Origin: a virus
Length of the DNA: 64,000 nt
Direction: 5' to 3' (one strand)
IMG/VR virus record: IMGVR_UViG_3300042905_003904
Coordinates: 1-64,000 of that record
A model generated the notes under the pieces. That model saw nothing but the letters and a program-made list of their open reading frames with translations. It searched no databases and was not told the origin of the DNA. Below are positions 1 to 7,846 of the stretch, in pieces. The translations under genes and the position numbers were made by a program. Each line of letters starts with the position of its first letter. The first letter of the stretch is position 1.

Positions 1-106
1 TAGCAAACTTTTTTCCAGAATCAAAGATCTCTTCAATCCCCTTAAACGCATCCTTTTGCGTCTTTCTTGGTTCAAATCCTTTTGGGAAAAATTTTAAATA
101 CTTCAC
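1..106 (-). CDS. N-terminal fragment of a putative helicase (runs off the left edge)
   Basis: An open frame on the minus strand continues past base 1. From a GTG at 106 it reads VKYLKFFPKGFEPRKTQKD and onward. The FxPRxxQxxA pattern is the kind of Q-motif region found just before the Walker A motif of DinG/Rad3 or SNF2-like helicases, but Walker A itself would lie outside the window. No ATG exists in this frame, so the GTG start is a guess. It is the last visible gene of the queC operon. Confidence 0.4.
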   Translation of the reverse strand, partial: MKYLKFFPKGFEPRKTQKDAFKGIEEIFDSGKKFA

Positions 107-141
107 ATTCTCATTATAACAGAGAATCGAAATATTTCAAT

Positions 142-384
142 TTAAACTATGTTTGGTTGCGGCATTTTCTCTACGTCCACAACCTTCTTAATACACTTGC
201 AAAGAAGATAAAACATATTCTTTGTGTCTCTGCCATCAAAACCTCGACCATGGCAAGTCTTACAAGAAGTGTTAGGTTTCTTCTTTAAGGGAAACTGTCC
301 AGGGACCATGTGCTTTAAATCTTCTTCTCTAATAGAAAAGGAAGAACCCGAATAGGCACTATAAATTAAAACTTCATTTGTCAT
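142..384 (-). CDS. Small putative zinc-binding protein
   Basis: 80 aa. A CKTCHGRGFDG segment (about residues 41-51) followed by CKC near residue 62 resembles one DnaJ-type zinc knuckle (CxxCxGxG). There is no J domain and the rest is unrecognised. Its start overlaps the end of the upstream gene by 11 bases, so it belongs to the same minus-strand operon. A zinc site is inferred from the cysteines only. Confidence 0.55.
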   Translation of the reverse strand: MTNEVLIYSAYSGSSFSIREEDLKHMVPGQFPLKKKPNTSCKTCHGRGFDGRDTKNMFYLLCKCIKKVVDVEKMPQPNIV

Positions 385-742
385 GGTTAATAGATATGGT
401 TAAAATGCTATCCCAAAATTTATTACTAGCCGTCTTCGTTTGATAAAGCCGCATCATTGGTTCTATCTGCGGCATGTCCTTAGCCAGGGTCCTTAGTCTA
501 TAATCAAAATATAACAAATCATCTTCATTGTGCAATTCAATACCAAATGGAATGGGAATTTCCACCTTGTCTATATTAGACATATTGTCTCCCTTATCTA
601 ATACCAGAACCAAAAAATAGTTCTTCTGATGAAAAAGAACAAGGCGACCAGACTTATAGGTCTTATTTTTAAATTCTAAAGAGATGTGCTTTTGTAATAA
701 GAACTTACAAATTTTTTCTAAGTCAGTGCCTGCTATATTCAT
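374..742 (-). CDS. Hypothetical phage protein
   Basis: 122 aa, not recognised. It is a charged soluble protein without membrane segment or cysteine motif. The start lies one base after the stop of the preceding gene, so translation is probably coupled. It sits in the operon that begins with queC. Confidence 0.5.
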   Translation of the reverse strand: MNIAGTDLEKICKFLLQKHISLEFKNKTYKSGRLVLFHQKNYFLVLVLDKGDNMSNIDKVEIPIPFGIELHNEDDLLYFDYRLRTLAKDMPQIEPMMRLYQTKTASNKFWDSILTISINHDK

Positions 743-743
743 A

Positions 744-1127
744 TTATCGATCCATAAATGCGGCTTTTTGAACGGGGTTCATCTTGGCTATACTTTTATC
801 AAAAAATTTCCAAAAGTGTTCTGGGGGTCTAGTGGGCGTTGCTGTTACTACTTCACAGGTTTCAATTGGAATGGCTCGCCAGTCTTGAAAGAAGATGTCC
901 CAAACCACAACTAGGTTCTTTGCTGCTGCGTTATACGGGGGATTGGTTACTGGTGGTTTGAAATTGAGGATTTCTTTGCCAAGAGTTGAATCTAAAATAG
1001 TGGCATCTAAAGTGCACAACATTCGCCGCGCCAGGGGTCGGCCTGGAAGTTTATGTCGTCTGTTAAATTTCAACTCGACAACATGAGTGGAACAAAGTTG
1101 TCTTAAACCAGAAACACTAAGACGCAT
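744..1127 (-). CDS. Hypothetical protein, possibly an SH3-like small phage fold
   Basis: 127 aa. The N-terminal half (VVELKFNRRHKLPGRPLARR then MLCTLD) resembles the short phage proteins grouped as DUF2693 / Sm-like SH3 barrels, in which a basic strand is followed by a CTL[DN] turn. This is a weak pattern match. A TAATG overlap joins it to the GroES-like gene upstream, supporting real coding and co-translation. Confidence 0.5.
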   Translation of the reverse strand: MRLSVSGLRQLCSTHVVELKFNRRHKLPGRPLARRMLCTLDATILDSTLGKEILNFKPPVTNPPYNAAAKNLVVVWDIFFQDWRAIPIETCEVVTATPTRPPEHFWKFFDKSIAKMNPVQKAAFMDR

Positions 1128-1576
1128 TAGTCTGCTAAGGAGACCTTCTTACTGGACTTAGTCTTTTTGGCTACATTTATAATAGGTGGAACAAATGCTG
1201 CACGGGCTTTACAAGTGCCGAATAGGCGCTGTTCATTTAAGAAGGCGATATTCTTCAGACCGTTCATCTCTCGGACCTGAATTCCCTTATCATTCGGAAA
1301 AATGACATTATCGCCAACCTTCACATATTTACAATTAGGACCAGCAAGGACTACTCGTCCAACTCGCCATACTTGCGGCGCAGCAGCGATTGGCACAAAC
1401 ATTGCGCCACGCTTTACCATCGTGCCGTCTTCGTTGATATCCACAAACTGAACCATGACAATGTCATCTAAAGTTTGCTGGACATCCCATCCTTCTAAGT
1501 CCATGGCTGTGTGAGCATAGGACTCCATTTGAACTAATCCTTTAACGCGGTCTTCCATTGGTGGTGCATCAATCAT
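1127..1576 (-). CDS. Putative GroES-like co-chaperonin (T4 gp31-like role)
   Basis: 149 aa. Residues about 35-120 follow the GroES order: DDIVMVQFVD at the start of the barrel, a GAMFVP strand, VGRVVLAGPN, then VKVGDNVIFPNDKG and a closing FLNEQRLFG (compare VxVGDxVxF and ILA in GroES). Many T4-like phages carry a GroES substitute (gp31) that works with host GroEL to fold the major capsid protein, and that is the inferred role. Sequence similarity is low; another small beta-barrel protein is the main alternative. Confidence 0.5.
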   Translation of the reverse strand: MIDAPPMEDRVKGLVQMESYAHTAMDLEGWDVQQTLDDIVMVQFVDINEDGTMVKRGAMFVPIAAAPQVWRVGRVVLAGPNCKYVKVGDNVIFPNDKGIQVREMNGLKNIAFLNEQRLFGTCKARAAFVPPIINVAKKTKSSKKVSLAD

Positions 1577-1591
1577 ATACTGTAATTTAGG

Positions 1592-1999
1592 TTAGTTCTT
1601 TATTTCTGCTAGGGTGGAATGGTAATATTTTAATTCTCTTTGAGACATCTCCATATTATTAGCTGTCAATTCTAAATCATCAATCTCAGTCTCTTTACCT
1701 TCCCCTTTTTTGATATACTGATAGAAACCTCCGGACTTGGGTAATATGGTTCGGAAAAACTTGGCTAGATCAGCAGCCTCCTTACTAATGGGAGTTTGAT
1801 TGCTCCATCGGTTAGAAGTGGCATTCACTACCTGAGCATAACTTCCAGAGACCATCGTCAACCACCGATTAATCATATACGGGTTAGGCCAAACAATATC
1901 CGTTACATCATTATATGATTTCTTAGTGATCCAATTTAAGGCACTAAAAAGATCATTGGAATATTTCTTCTTGGGTTTGTCTGATTTTGGTTTAGCCAT
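1592..1999 (-). CDS. Putative clamp-loader small subunit (gp62-like)
   Basis: 135 aa. After a lysine-rich start, the stretch FSALNWITKKSYNDV then NPYMINRWLTM recalls the clamp-loader A subunit of T4-like and cyanophages, which begins with a short helix and an FxVNRxLSxxP-like segment. In T4, gp62 joins gp44 to load the gp45 clamp; a gp45-like clamp lies at 62.7 kb here, but no gp44 is visible in the window. It is shorter than T4 gp62 (187 aa). The start overlaps the DUF366 stop as TAATG. Confidence 0.4.
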   Translation of the reverse strand: MAKPKSDKPKKKYSNDLFSALNWITKKSYNDVTDIVWPNPYMINRWLTMVSGSYAQVVNATSNRWSNQTPISKEAADLAKFFRTILPKSGGFYQYIKKGEGKETEIDDLELTANNMEMSQRELKYYHSTLAEIKN

Positions 2000-2565
2000 T
2001 AGATGACTTTGCGAGAGGCTAGGTTAATATCTGCTAATGTATCATAAAACATTACACAAATTTGCTCCATTAAAAATTTTGCACTTGAATCGCTCAATTC
2101 TAAAGATCCCGCAAAATACGGCGCTTTAGGGCCTGCATTATTGTTCAATCCCAAATGTCCATAAGCCACTCCGTTCTCGCACTTTGTAATACTTACGCTT
2201 AATTTTTTATAAGAGATTGACAATTTATCCTTGTTCAATGTTTTTATATCGTCCCCAAATACTCGAATGTTAACATCTGAATCTCGTAAAAAGTTTGCTA
2301 CTAGGTTACTGAACAAACGCTGAAAGGCAACTGCGCCGATTGGATTCATATTGGGAATCTCCCAACAGAAATTCAAAGCATCTTCTGAATAGATGAAATC
2401 ATCATCCAAGGCATCTTCTAAGTCAATCAGATGCTCCTTGACGTCCATCTTACCCCGAAAAGCAATGATAGCACCAAGCGGTGGTAAATTCTTCCGATAG
2501 AATTTATAAGCGAAGGGGGAATGGATTAAATCTCCGGAATAGTCTAGTTTTTCAGTTAGGATCAT
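1999..2565 (-). CDS. DUF366 family protein
   Basis: 188 aa. It follows the DUF366 pattern known mainly from archaea: an N-terminal DYSGDLIHSPFAY, then IIAFRGKMDVKEHLIDLED, IYSEDALNFCWEIPN, and in the C-terminal half KKLSVSIT followed by HLGLNNNAG. The biochemical function of DUF366 is not established to my knowledge. It starts two bases after the class II amidotransferase gene and lies in one operon with queC, so a role in 7-deazaguanine (archaeosine-type) modification is an attractive inference. Confidence 0.7.
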   Translation of the reverse strand: MILTEKLDYSGDLIHSPFAYKFYRKNLPPLGAIIAFRGKMDVKEHLIDLEDALDDDFIYSEDALNFCWEIPNMNPIGAVAFQRLFSNLVANFLRDSDVNIRVFGDDIKTLNKDKLSISYKKLSVSITKCENGVAYGHLGLNNNAGPKAPYFAGSLELSDSSAKFLMEQICVMFYDTLADINLASRKVI

Positions 2566-2567
2566 AA

Positions 2568-3233
2568 TTAATTTGGAATGAAGTATTTTGGTTTGCGTTG
2601 AATTCTATTATCTGCGTTAATATCAAAAAATACAGAATTATCTACATCTACTATTGAAGAATAAATGGCCCCATCTGGCATTAGTTGATCTATATCTTTT
2701 ACTGCTTTGGATGAAAACGCTGTTCGGTCTTTATTCCAATAAACAGTATTATCTCCTCGGCCTACCATTACACCATTTGAGTTTACATCATACAACCAGG
2801 TTCCATAGGTCCCTTCTAATCTGGAAAGGACCATTCGAAACTTTTGCCATCCGGTTTGAAATACTTCTTGGGGGTAATTATACAAAAATGGAATCCATTC
2901 AGAATCCACCCCCAATTTCAAATCATAGTCCAATTCCAAGTCTTTTGTGTTAGTAATGATTCCATTATGGGCAGCAATGGCCCGACCATATTGAAACGGA
3001 TGACATCCCGAGAAATTAGAAACTTTGGTGGTGGGGGCCCGAACATGGCCAAGGTGATAAAGAGCACGAGTGGGCACAATTACTGGTTCTTTGTTTATGT
3101 CTCGAATCTTTTGAATCTCTATCTTATTCTCAAAGATAGAAAGGATGCCGGCGCTATATGCTCCGCGGCTTAGATTCTCTTGGAAAAGACCTAAGAAGAT
3201 ACTGGGATCTCTGCTGCCTAGGATACCACAAAT
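2568..3233 (-). CDS. Class II glutamine amidotransferase (Gat), ATT start
   Basis: 221 aa if started at ATT (3231-3233). The frame then reads M-Cys2-Gly-Ile, placing the catalytic cysteine directly after the initiator as the N-terminal nucleophile family requires. Downstream are LSRGAYSAGI (residues 21-30, compare RGYDSAG), GHVR (62-65) and HNG (89-91). An in-frame TGA lies nine codons upstream with no ATG, GTG or TTG between, and the next GTG would remove the catalytic residue. An AGG lies about eight bases before the ATT. Gat domains are fused to QueC in some dG+-making phages and archaea; here Gat is separate, two genes after queC. Confidence 0.8.
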   Translation of the reverse strand: MCGILGSRDPSIFLGLFQENLSRGAYSAGILSIFENKIEIQKIRDINKEPVIVPTRALYHLGHVRAPTTKVSNFSGCHPFQYGRAIAAHNGIITNTKDLELDYDLKLGVDSEWIPFLYNYPQEVFQTGWQKFRMVLSRLEGTYGTWLYDVNSNGVMVGRGDNTVYWNKDRTAFSSKAVKDIDQLMPDGAIYSSIVDVDNSVFFDINADNRIQRKPKYFIPN

Positions 3234-3237
3234 TTTC

Positions 3238-3936
3238 TTAACCCTGCCTTTCTTGTTTCATGTCACTATTATTCCATTTTTTTCTAAACAAATCACCGGA
3301 GTCTTTCCATTCTTTTGAATTCATGCTATCCCCCAAGCCGAAATGAGTTACTCGAATCGGCATTACCGCCATCTTTAATCCGGCTTTGTGGGCGCTACAA
3401 CAAAAATCCAGGTCATAGTGGTGAAATTTAAACGATTGGTCAAATGTTACTTGCTTTTCGTGGAGTTTCTTGACATTCACAGCCAGAAATAATCCATCTA
3501 AACACAATACAGGGGATCTGGTTGGTCCGAAACACGTAGTCCAATTTTTACCGTCTTTAGAATGAGCCACCTCTCCGCAGTGGGATTCTCTGGGGGACAT
3601 TAGGTGCCATGCCAACATGGCAGCATTGAGGTCCATTTCCTTGGAACCAGCCAAGCCAATAATGTCTGCTTGAGACATCCCCATTTCAAGTTTGTCATCC
3701 AAAAATAAATCTTCAATCACGACGTCATCATGAACAAACACCAAATAGTCATAATAACCTTTAAATTGCTCTAGGGCTCTATTGTAGACCTCTGAGAGTC
3801 CTGAGGAGTTTTGGTAGTAGACGTGGTTATCAATACCGTTCGTCATTTTCTTTAAGGAATACGCTAATGGAGCATTATTCCAAAAGTCTTCTTTAGAACG
3901 TCGGGTGGCTGAAACTATACAGATGGTGTGACTCAT
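3238..3936 (-). CDS. Glycosyltransferase, GT2 / StrF-like
   Basis: 232 aa from ATG 3936, chosen over an ATG 42 bases upstream because it follows an AAAGGGG ribosome site and does not overlap queC. The fold reads as a GT-A enzyme of the StrF-like group: ICIVSATRRSKEDFW at the start, SSGLSEVYNRALEQ, the donor/metal motif VFVHDDVVI, and HHYDLDFCCSAHKAGLK near the end. Its acceptor is unknown. Its position between queC and gat, in one operon with close spacing, raises the possibility that it acts on the modified base, but it could equally glycosylate a virion or host molecule. Confidence 0.75.
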   Translation of the reverse strand: MSHTICIVSATRRSKEDFWNNAPLAYSLKKMTNGIDNHVYYQNSSGLSEVYNRALEQFKGYYDYLVFVHDDVVIEDLFLDDKLEMGMSQADIIGLAGSKEMDLNAAMLAWHLMSPRESHCGEVAHSKDGKNWTTCFGPTRSPVLCLDGLFLAVNVKKLHEKQVTFDQSFKFHHYDLDFCCSAHKAGLKMAVMPIRVTHFGLGDSMNSKEWKDSGDLFRKKWNNSDMKQERQG

Positions 3937-3943
3937 GATAAAT

Positions 3944-4651
3944 CTAAACCCCTTTGATCCATGGGATTTCAATAGCATACGGAACTGGATCCTTAATACC
4001 CGCTTCTAAGAAACCTTGAATCCTAGAAGAACAGGCAGAGCAGGTCCCACAAGCAATTTCTCCCCCATTATAACACGTATGGGTGTCTTTAAAGTCTACA
4101 CCATTCTTTATGCCGTCTTCAATGATCTGTTTCTTGGAGAAGGTAATATAAGGAGCCTTAATTTCGATCTTGTGCTTTCTATTCAAACCAATCAGTTCAT
4201 TGATAGTTTTGAGAAAGTCTAACGATCCGTCCCAATGGCCGCTGTGAGTGTCTACTTCGGCTGCCCCATAATAGACATCAGTAGCCCCAACACTTTCTGC
4301 GGTAGCTACTGCAATAGAAAGAAGCATCATATTGCGGTTCGGAATGTGATAAGAAGGTTGTGCATCGCCGAGGACGTCTTTTACGTGGGGGATTACCATA
4401 TCCTTGTTCACCAAAGAAGAAACACTAAGAATTTCCTTCATAAAGGTAATATCTAGAACCTTTAATGGCACACCAAGCCTATTACAGTTTTCCTGTGCCA
4501 TCTTTAATTCCAATACATGCCTTTGTCCGTAGTTAAATGCAATAGCTAATACCCCCTTTCCTCGGTGGATATAATCTTCCTGAACTACTTTATAAAGAAG
4601 ACAAGTGCTATCAAGACCGCCAGAATAGGTTACGATTGAAGAAAAAGACAT
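3944..4651 (-). CDS. queC: QueC, 7-cyano-7-deazaguanine (preQ0) synthase
   Basis: 235 aa. QueC converts CDG to preQ0 using ATP and ammonia. The PP-loop SGGLDS is at residues 10-15, the HIPNRNMMLLSIA core at about 102-114, and the zinc site is Cys193, Cys201, Cys204 and Cys207 (HTCYNGGEIACGTCSAC). Length is normal for the family. The start at 4651 is preferred because the upstream extension is not QueC-like. It leads the minus-strand operon and is divergent from a candidate virion gene 22 bases away. Confidence 0.92.
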   Translation of the reverse strand: MSFSSIVTYSGGLDSTCLLYKVVQEDYIHRGKGVLAIAFNYGQRHVLELKMAQENCNRLGVPLKVLDITFMKEILSVSSLVNKDMVIPHVKDVLGDAQPSYHIPNRNMMLLSIAVATAESVGATDVYYGAAEVDTHSGHWDGSLDFLKTINELIGLNRKHKIEIKAPYITFSKKQIIEDGIKNGVDFKDTHTCYNGGEIACGTCSACSSRIQGFLEAGIKDPVPYAIEIPWIKGV

Positions 4652-4660
4652 AGGTTGGAG

Positions 4661-4668
4661 ATAAATAG
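4661..4668 (+). promoter_or_regulatory. Candidate late promoter, ATAAATAG
   Basis: ATAAATAG lies six bases upstream of the ATG at 4674. It matches the recurring TAARTA element of this window and the core of the T4 late promoter TATAAATA. Confidence 0.5.
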
Positions 4669-4673
4669 AGTAT

Positions 4674-5219
4674 ATGATCGCCGAAAATAATTTCAAGCAG
4701 AGAATTCAAAAAAAGACTAATACCCTTCTTAATCAGTCCAATACCCCCATTCAAGAAGGTCATATGATTTTTGCCAAGGCCTTTATTCGTAATTTAGTTC
4801 AGGAAGCAGAAGAACTGGATGGAGTTTCCTCTGTTGAGGAATTTACACCAGAAAAGAATAAAGCCGATTTTGCGGCAGGCCTTGAACAAGGAACGGATCC
4901 GACTGGATTTGATGTAGATGGCGTTCCTGCCGAAATAACCGGGGAAGACTTGAGTAAATTAAAAGAGTTTGTGGAAAAGTTAAATTCTTTTGCAGATTTC
5001 TTAAATGATTATGAGTCCGGGCAATCAGTTCACTCTGTGCTTTCCAATAGCGACAAAAACGGCAGTATTCTGAAAGGAGTTAGCCGTAAGGCCTCCGACT
5101 CTATTACGAGAATTGCTTCTGAAGTTTCTAAGCTTCAGCAGGTCCTGGCTAGCTTTGTGATTGAAGCCCCCCGCAAACTGCGAGATGCAAGTCAGAATCA
5201 AATTGGTGCTGTTCAATAA
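4674..5219 (+). CDS. Hypothetical late protein, possible virion component
   Basis: 181 aa, unrecognised. Residues around 25-29 read PIQEG, an IxE|G site like those cleaved by the T4-type head protease, and the region after it is acidic. The C-terminal half is helical with heptad-like hydrophobics (ISVSKLQQVL-type spacing). It is preceded by a late-promoter-like element and divergent from queC. A structural role is inferred from promoter type and neighbours. Confidence 0.55.
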   Translation: MIAENNFKQRIQKKTNTLLNQSNTPIQEGHMIFAKAFIRNLVQEAEELDGVSSVEEFTPEKNKADFAAGLEQGTDPTGFDVDGVPAEITGEDLSKLKEFVEKLNSFADFLNDYESGQSVHSVLSNSDKNGSILKGVSRKASDSITRIASEVSKLQQVLASFVIEAPRKLRDASQNQIGAVQ

Positions 5220-6115
5220 ACTAGATCCATATTTAGTTTATATTTCTTCCTGTCCATACTAGGAAGCAGATATTTATTTCGCAGTTCTTTAAGTTGTTCT
5301 GTATTTTCATTTTTATACAATTCCCATTCCGTGGCTGTTTTATTAGATTTTAACACATTCTCCCACCACCAAAGCGGCTGCAAATTTGTATAATGATAGC
5401 ATTTCTTTTGTTGGTTTGGATCTGATAAATCAAAAGAAGAGCATGGAATGATATGGTCAATATCCCATCCTCTTTGAGATTCTGATTTACCTTTGTTTTT
5501 CCATGTCATAAACTCATCGAATTTAGACTCCAAACGTTTCTTTAATTCTTTCATACTACACCCAGTTAACTCTGTAGTTCGTTTAGTTTTAACTGCTCCG
5601 TGTTTCCGTAATGATTGTCTAATTAAACTATTCAGATTTAGTTTTAAATTAAATTGTGGATCATTATGATATCTCTTCTTGCGGCGGGCGGTTTCCTTCA
5701 CAGCATTTCGTTTTAACCCTTCTTTAATTTTGTCTGGATTGTTCTTCCTCCATACACGCATCGCTGCGACTCTTTCTTCTTTATGTTCTCTATAATATCG
5801 GGCGTCTTGTTCCTTCTTTTTAATCGATAATTCCTCTTCAGTCATTTTTACGCGTTTTGGAATTAGTGCCCTCTTTCTGACCTCTTCTTCAGAATGCCAC
5901 TTGTCTCTGCCTCTTTTATTTAACTCTTCTCTGTATTTATTGCGATGATTCGCCCCACATTGTTTGCGGCGAGCTACTTTTGATTCATCTTCTTTATCCT
6001 TATGATATTGTTCTCTAGCAATCCTTTGGCGCTCTTCCTTGTGCTCCGCATAATATTTGGCGTCTCTTATCCGCTGCCTTTCTTTCAACTCTTCGACTGT
6101 TAACTTTTGCTTCAT
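5213..6115 (-). CDS. Free-standing HNH homing-type endonuclease
   Basis: 300 aa. The first two thirds are very basic and repetitive (ARYYREHKEER-type repeats), as in DNA-binding tails of phage HNH enzymes. The HNH core is at 218-260: DIDHIIPCSSF, then NLQPLWWWENVLKSNK. It converges with the preceding plus-strand gene and overlaps its stop by 7 bases. A late-promoter-like element precedes it, a common arrangement for free-standing homing endonucleases in T4-type phages. Confidence 0.85.
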   Translation of the reverse strand: MKQKLTVEELKERQRIRDAKYYAEHKEERQRIAREQYHKDKEDESKVARRKQCGANHRNKYREELNKRGRDKWHSEEEVRKRALIPKRVKMTEEELSIKKKEQDARYYREHKEERVAAMRVWRKNNPDKIKEGLKRNAVKETARRKKRYHNDPQFNLKLNLNSLIRQSLRKHGAVKTKRTTELTGCSMKELKKRLESKFDEFMTWKNKGKSESQRGWDIDHIIPCSSFDLSDPNQQKKCYHYTNLQPLWWWENVLKSNKTATEWELYKNENTEQLKELRNKYLLPSMDRKKYKLNMDLVY

Positions 6116-6121
6116 ATACCA

Positions 6122-6129
6122 CTACTTAT
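6122..6129 (-). promoter_or_regulatory. Candidate late promoter, ATAAGTAG
   Basis: On the minus strand ATAAGTAG lies six bases before the HNH endonuclease start codon. It is one of the TAARTA elements. Confidence 0.5.
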
Positions 6130-6144
6130 TCTTACCTCGGCCGA

Positions 6145-6378
6145 TTACAACCTATTTTTCTTATGGTGTCTCCACATCACACTACACCTAGTCCCACAAA
6201 AAGCCGCTTCCCTGTTCTTCCGAATCACCTTCCAGAGTAGCGGCTTGCCACAATTACCGCACAATTTCGGATTTAGGTCATAAGCGATCTCTTTAGGTCC
6301 TTTGCTGTGACTTTTTGAATGTCCTCCCAAAGCCATTACGGTCTCGAAAGTTTCTCCACAAATTTTACAAGTGTGCAT
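6145..6378 (-). CDS. Small protein with a C2H2 and a C4 zinc finger
   Basis: 77 aa. The first half is a C2H2 finger with Cys4, Cys7, His20 and His24 and the sequence MALGGHSKSH, which resembles the QALGGH type of finger. The second half has CGNC (40-43) and CGTRC (61-65), a treble-clef-like four-cysteine site. Two zinc sites in so small a protein suggest nucleic-acid binding. It lies next to the HNH gene and may be an accessory of that mobile unit or an independent regulator. Confidence 0.7.
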   Translation of the reverse strand: MHTCKICGETFETVMALGGHSKSHSKGPKEIAYDLNPKLCGNCGKPLLWKVIRKNREAAFCGTRCSVMWRHHKKNRL

Positions 6379-6421
6379 TTCCCATTATATCATATAATCT
6401 TCTTAAATAACCAGGTTCCTC

Positions 6422-6429
6422 ATAAGTAA
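6422..6429 (+). promoter_or_regulatory. Candidate late promoter, ATAAGTAA
   Basis: ATAAGTAA lies five bases upstream of the ATG at 6435. A TTAAATAA at 6403-6410 and TATAAT at 6393-6398 lie just upstream, so more than one start of transcription is possible. Confidence 0.5.
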
Positions 6430-6434
6430 TCCAT

Positions 6435-6881
6435 ATGCGCGATACAGACTCCCAACTTCTCGAAGAAGCCCTTGCTAAAGTTTATACTAAGGAATCTTTA
6501 GACCCAGCTCGGGAAAATCGATTCTCCACTTATAATGCTTGGCGACGTGCTGCTAAGGCTGCTGGGGCTGTGAGGCAGGATGGGGATAAGGACATTGCGA
6601 CGGCTTTCGATGGAGAAAGGCGTGCTGTTGGGGAATGGGACGGGGCTTCTGGTGTTCTTTATAAGAAAAGAAATCCGGTGAATGAATCTACCTTTACCAA
6701 AGGCGGAGTTTCTTATACTTTGGGTCATAAGATCAATAAAGACGAACCTGATCATCAGCTTCATGAATATTGGCTGACGGGAGATGGGGGTAAAATAATC
6801 GACTTGACAGATTCCCGTCAGCCATTAAGCTCCGGAGAAATTGCTGCTATTGCTAAAGAAAAGGGTTTCAGCAAGGCTTAA
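6435..6881 (+). CDS. Putative internal head protein with capsid-targeting-like N-terminus
   Basis: 148 aa. The N-terminus MRDTDSQLLEEALAKVY is shared with the proteins at 15808 (MNHTDNQLLEEALSKVY) and 16177 (MQDRDSELLSEAYRKVY), while the remaining sequences differ. Each contains LxE|A, matching the (L/I)xE cleavage rule of the T4 gp21 protease on capsid-targeting peptides. I infer that this leader directs the protein into the prohead. The body (YTLGHKINKDEPDHQLHEYW) is unrecognised. Confidence 0.6.
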   Translation: MRDTDSQLLEEALAKVYTKESLDPARENRFSTYNAWRRAAKAAGAVRQDGDKDIATAFDGERRAVGEWDGASGVLYKKRNPVNESTFTKGGVSYTLGHKINKDEPDHQLHEYWLTGDGGKIIDLTDSRQPLSSGEIAAIAKEKGFSKA

Positions 6882-7846
6882 TACAAATTTTGCAGGATAA
6901 AACTAATCGGAATCTCGTCGATTCCCTTCTTGACGGCTAGTTCATTAAGGTCTTTATATGGGAGGTCAGGCCACTTAAATACCCTCTGACCATTCTCCAA
7001 TAATTCTACGATTTTCCTCTGCACCACTTTATCCTCACTATCAAATTTGGGGTTGTCTAATATCCAGATTTTTTGATGAAACGGGAAATTGACTAATTGT
7101 TTCTTTTGGGTCTTGGTTAGGACTAATCCAGCCAGACAAACCCCGTTCTTTAAGAACATACAGTCTGTGGGTCCTTCTGTCTGAAAGATATAATCGATGG
7201 TTGGGTCGATTCTCTCGATACCAAATAAGGACTTATCATATCCTACTTTGTTTAGGTATCGGGGTTCTGTTCCATCCAAGGCTCTGGATTGGTAGAATAT
7301 GATTTGTTTATTGATATCTAAATAAGGAATAATTAACCGGTCCTTATGAAAGTAATCTGTAAGGCTTAAATAATAATTAAGGGGTCGATTAACAGCAGTA
7401 TCTAATCTGCGGCTTTTGATGTAGTCCATGGCTCTATTGTAGGAACCATTATTTTTCCAGAATTTCTGTTGCTGGTGATCCGATAAATTAATACAGTCAT
7501 GGGGTAAAGACGGAAGTATCTTTTTGGTGGTTTTAGGACCATTAAAAATTCTTTCCGATAGATCTGTAGAATACTCTCTCGACCGGGCCTCTATTTCTAT
7601 ATCTTCTTTGCTACTGCCCGTAACATTAGTAATCCATTCATAGGCATTCCAGCTTTTATTGCAGTTCCAACAATAAAAGCTATTGCTTTGAGGATAATAG
7701 AATAGGCGTTTCTTTTTGCCTAGGCTTTTCCCTTCCTTACAAACCGGACACCCAGCATTGTAGATTCCGTCGTGTTTTCTGATTAATGGTTCATAGCTAT
7801 GAACCAAAAACTTAGAAAGAACGTAAGCAGATGGTAGTTTAGACAC
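6878..7846 (-). CDS. 61: DnaG-type DNA primase (T4 gp61-like)
   Basis: 322 aa, near the T4 gp61 length of 342. The N-terminal zinc ribbon has CPVC at 33-36 and CWNC at 59-62. The TOPRIM core follows: EGPTD at 224-228, and ILDNPKFD at 262-269 supplying the DxD-like metal site. It makes RNA primers for lagging-strand synthesis with the gp41-like helicase at 54.1 kb. Its 3' end overlaps the convergent gene by four bases. The start codon lies in the loop of a perfect hairpin, which may control translation. Confidence 0.85.
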   Translation of the reverse strand: MSKLPSAYVLSKFLVHSYEPLIRKHDGIYNAGCPVCKEGKSLGKKKRLFYYPQSNSFYCWNCNKSWNAYEWITNVTGSSKEDIEIEARSREYSTDLSERIFNGPKTTKKILPSLPHDCINLSDHQQQKFWKNNGSYNRAMDYIKSRRLDTAVNRPLNYYLSLTDYFHKDRLIIPYLDINKQIIFYQSRALDGTEPRYLNKVGYDKSLFGIERIDPTIDYIFQTEGPTDCMFLKNGVCLAGLVLTKTQKKQLVNFPFHQKIWILDNPKFDSEDKVVQRKIVELLENGQRVFKWPDLPYKDLNELAVKKGIDEIPISFILQNLY

